From assembly GCA_902472225.1 (NCBI GenBank), contig CABRNB010000002.1:9820-73819 (forward strand): a DNA stretch of 64,000 bases, in the 5' to 3' direction. The notes below the pieces were generated by a model, which saw nothing but the letters and a program-made list of their open reading frames with translations, did no database searches and was not told the DNA's origin. Of the stretch, positions 62,030 to 64,000 are shown in pieces (the stretch's first letter is position 1; every line of letters starts with the position of its first letter). This DNA comes from Caccousia sp900752115 (GTDB lineage: Bacteria > Bacillota > Clostridia > Oscillospirales > Acutalibacteraceae). Both the position numbers and the translations under genes were made by a program.

Positions 62030-62110
62030 AGGAAAATCCCCTCCGTTTTTGCAAACCTCCGCACCTCGGGACACAGATAGCTGGATTTTCCGGCTTCATG
62101 GTGTTCTTCC

Positions 62111-63847
62111 TTACGACAGACCTTCAAACTGCATGTTGTAGTAACGGGCATACAGCCCGTTTTTTTCCAGTAGTTCCTGGTGGCAGCCGCGCTCTTCAAT
62201 TCCGTCATCGTCGATGACAATAATCTCGTCAGCGTTGCGGATGGTAGAGAGACGGTGCGCAATGACTATCGTCGTGCGATCCTTCGCGAGCTCTTCCAGG
62301 CTCTGCTGAATGTGGCGCTCGCTCTCGTTGTCAAGGGCGCTCGTGGCCTCGTCGAGAATCAGAATCGGCGGATCTTTGAGGAAAACGCGTGCAATGGAAA
62401 TGCGCTGCTTCTGACCTCCGGAGAGGCGTGCGCCGCGCTCGCCGACGAAGGTGTCATAACCGTCCTCGAGGCCCATCACAAATTCATGAATGTTGGCCCG
62501 CTTGGCCGCCGCAATGATCTCCTCGTCTGTTGCGCCCGGCTTGCCGTAGGCGATGTTGTCCCGGATGGTGCCGGAGAACAGATACACGTCCTGCTGTACA
62601 ATGCCGATTGCGGAGCGCAGGCTCTCAAGGGTCAGCCCCCGCACGTCCTGGCCGTCAACCAGAACAGAGCCGCCTGTCACATCGTAGAAGCGGGGAAGAA
62701 GGCTGCACAGCGTTGTTTTTCCGCCGCCCGAGGGACCGACAAGGGCTACGGTTTTTCCAGCGTCGATGTGAATGGAGATATGAGAGAGGACTGTCTCGTT
62801 TTTCTCATACTGGAAGGAAACGTCGCGGTAGTCAATAACGCCGTGTACGTTGGTAAGCGGACGGGCATCCGGACTGTCGACAATTTCCGGCTGTGTTTCC
62901 ATGACCTCAATGAAGCGTTTGAAACCGGAAAAGCCCTTTTGGAACATCTCCGTAAACTCGACCAGAACTTCGATCGGATTGATGAAGATGTTGATGTACA
63001 GCGCATACGTCGCGAGATCCACGGCGTCGATCTGTCCGGCTGCGATGAAATAACCGCCCGAAACGAGGACCGTCAGAAAGAGCATGCCCTGGAAGAAGTT
63101 GTTTCCCGCATGGAAGATTCCCATGCGCTTGTAGTTCTTTTCCTTCGAGCGGAGGAACTGCAGGTTGCTCGCGCTGAACTTTTCATGTTCAACGGTTTCA
63201 TTGGCGAAGGATTTCACCACACGGATACCGGCCAGGGAATCCTGCAAGCTTGCGTTGACTCCGGCAATTTTGCGGCGGTTGTCCATAAAGACGGCGCGCA
63301 TCTTTTTGTTTTGCCATACGCTGAACACAAGCATCACAAGAGTGACGGCGAGCAGAATCAGCGTCATGGGCACGTTGATCCAGAGCAGCAGAGCGAACGA
63401 ACCGAAAATTTTGAGCAGGGAAATGAAGATATTCTCCGGTCCATGATGAGCCAGCTCGCTGATATCAAAGAGATCCGAGACAAGCTTGCTCATCATCTCG
63501 CCGGTGTTGTTCCGGTCGTAATACGAGAAAGAGAGGCGCTGATACTGATCAAAAAGATCCTGACGCATATCGCTTTCCATGCGCGCGCCCATGATGTGTC
63601 CCTGGCAGGTAATGTAATACCGCCCTCCGAAGCGAACAAGATACATCAGCAGCAAGCCGAAGGCCAGAGGGGGCAAAATACGCAGAACCTCATCCGCGCT
63701 GCGGGTAAAAACGCTTCGCGTCAGATAATTGAGAAGCTGCGGGAATGCAAGATCGATCACGCTTACCAGCATGGCGCAGGCCATATCGATCCAGAAAACG
63801 GCCTGATAGGGTTTGTAGTAGCGAAGAAATTTTTTCAGAATGTGCAT
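62111..63847 (-). CDS. ABC exporter, homodimeric type (MsbA/LmrA-like)
   Basis: The product is 578 residues: six membrane helices (about 15-300) and an ATPase with Walker A GPSGGGKTT near 373, signature LSGGQKQRIS near 478 and Walker B ILILDEATSALD near 498, with the catalytic Glu and His in VIAHRLSTIRNADE. All sites are intact, so it can work as a homodimer. Cargo is unknown; lipid or drug export is usual. The start lies one base past the stop of the cyclophilin gene. Confidence 0.93.
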   Translation of the reverse strand: MHILKKFLRYYKPYQAVFWIDMACAMLVSVIDLAFPQLLNYLTRSVFTRSADEVLRILPPLAFGLLLMYLVRFGGRYYITCQGHIMGARMESDMRQDLFDQYQRLSFSYYDRNNTGEMMSKLVSDLFDISELAHHGPENIFISLLKIFGSFALLLWINVPMTLILLAVTLVMLVFSVWQNKKMRAVFMDNRRKIAGVNASLQDSLAGIRVVKSFANETVEHEKFSASNLQFLRSKEKNYKRMGIFHAGNNFFQGMLFLTVLVSGGYFIAAGQIDAVDLATYALYINIFINPIEVLVEFTEMFQKGFSGFKRFIEVMETQPEIVDSPDARPLTNVHGVIDYRDVSFQYEKNETVLSHISIHIDAGKTVALVGPSGGGKTTLCSLLPRFYDVTGGSVLVDGQDVRGLTLESLRSAIGIVQQDVYLFSGTIRDNIAYGKPGATDEEIIAAAKRANIHEFVMGLEDGYDTFVGERGARLSGGQKQRISIARVFLKDPPILILDEATSALDNESERHIQQSLEELAKDRTTIVIAHRLSTIRNADEIIVIDDDGIEERGCHQELLEKNGLYARYYNMQFEGLS

Positions 63848-63848
63848 C

Positions 63849-64000
63849 TTACATCTTCACCGGCTCGGGGTATTCCTCCCCGAAGGTTTCGACCGTCACC
63901 TTTACCATTTTTTCATCCTCGAGCGGGCGATCCATACGGTTGCGCGGGACGGAGACGATTCGGTCGCACTCCTCGATGCCGGAAATGACCTTGCCGAAGG
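63849..64000 (-). CDS. peptidyl-prolyl cis-trans isomerase (cyclophilin type), C-terminal end only
   Basis: About 50 residues are visible, reading FGKVISGIEECDRIVSVPRN and then DRPLEDEKMVKVTVETFGEE before the stop. This is the usual end of bacterial cyclophilins (FGKVxxGxxxVDxI...DRPxxxxxI). The N-terminus lies outside the window. It is directly upstream of the ABC exporter gene and probably shares its transcript. Confidence 0.82.
   Translation of the reverse strand, partial: FGKVISGIEECDRIVSVPRNRMDRPLEDEKMVKVTVETFGEEYPEPVKM

Noticed and set aside
62180..63988. A 602-residue frame antisense to the ABC exporter
   Set aside because: It is a shadow of an intact exporter with all ATPase motifs.

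Overview
The window looks like a chromosomal segment from a gut-type Gram-positive anaerobe of the Clostridia, most likely Oscillospirales/Ruminococcaceae-like. The reasons are strong AGGAGG ribosome-binding sites with frequent GTG/TTG starts, moderately high GC, TTGACA-17-TATAAT promoters, a T-box leader, formate-tetrahydrofolate ligase, and small clostridial families such as DUF6472, DUF3795, DUF1846 and DUF5058. No rRNA, phage, transposase or CRISPR array was seen. The lineage is inferred from content, not from a marker search.

Layout. 1-2 kb: a DNA-repair pair (DUF4130-type protein plus a helix-hairpin-helix radical SAM protein) behind a promoter overlain by LexA-like boxes. 2.3-3.5 kb: a PfkB-family hexose kinase and a divergent 40-residue protein. 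3.6-7.9 kb: a leftward operon of aminopeptidase C, two membrane proteins (one DUF5058-like) and an M20 peptidase. 8-11.8 kb: a GntR/YtrA-type regulator with two membrane proteins, an ABC ATPase and an exported protein. 11.9-17 kb: an RpiR regulator, a PHP hydrolase and a complete ECF transporter (T, fused double ATPase, S). 17.3-20.5 kb: a C39-like peptidase, an AT-richer PHP phosphatase and a lipoprotein with a terminator-like leader. 20.9-24.5 kb: a heterodimeric ABC exporter. 24.7-26.2 kb: a DUF3795 protein, a palindrome-rich gap and two tRNA-Ser genes. 26.6-29.5 kb: a two-component system. 29.7-34.7 kb: fhs, tsaE, tsaB, rpiB, upp and a flavin-binding family protein. 34.9-42.4 kb: lacZ, glgB, manA, an HD hydrolase and a gamma-carbonic-anhydrase-like protein. 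42.5-50 kb: DUF1846, a nuclease-helicase, a CPA2 antiporter, a PLP decarboxylase and a DUF6472 protein.

50.4-52 kb is damaged. The 5' part of an ABC exporter gene runs directly into the 3' part of an unrelated ABC-2 permease gene, and the latter also carries a one-base frameshift. This is a deletion scar or an assembly misjoin.

53.9-58.6 kb, read leftward, is the most interesting unit. A textbook T-box leader with its own strong promoter precedes a lactate/malate-dehydrogenase-family gene, then a TrpXYZ-like ABC importer (binding protein, permease, ATPase) and a GNAT acetyltransferase. The best alignment of the specifier region gives UGG (tryptophan). I infer a tRNA-sensing amino-acid (or 2-keto/2-hydroxy acid) import and reduction module. 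The specifier and the substrate both need testing. The rest (58.5-64 kb) holds a glycosyltransferase, PlsY, an Xaa-Pro peptidase, a small membrane protein, an ABC exporter and the end of a cyclophilin.
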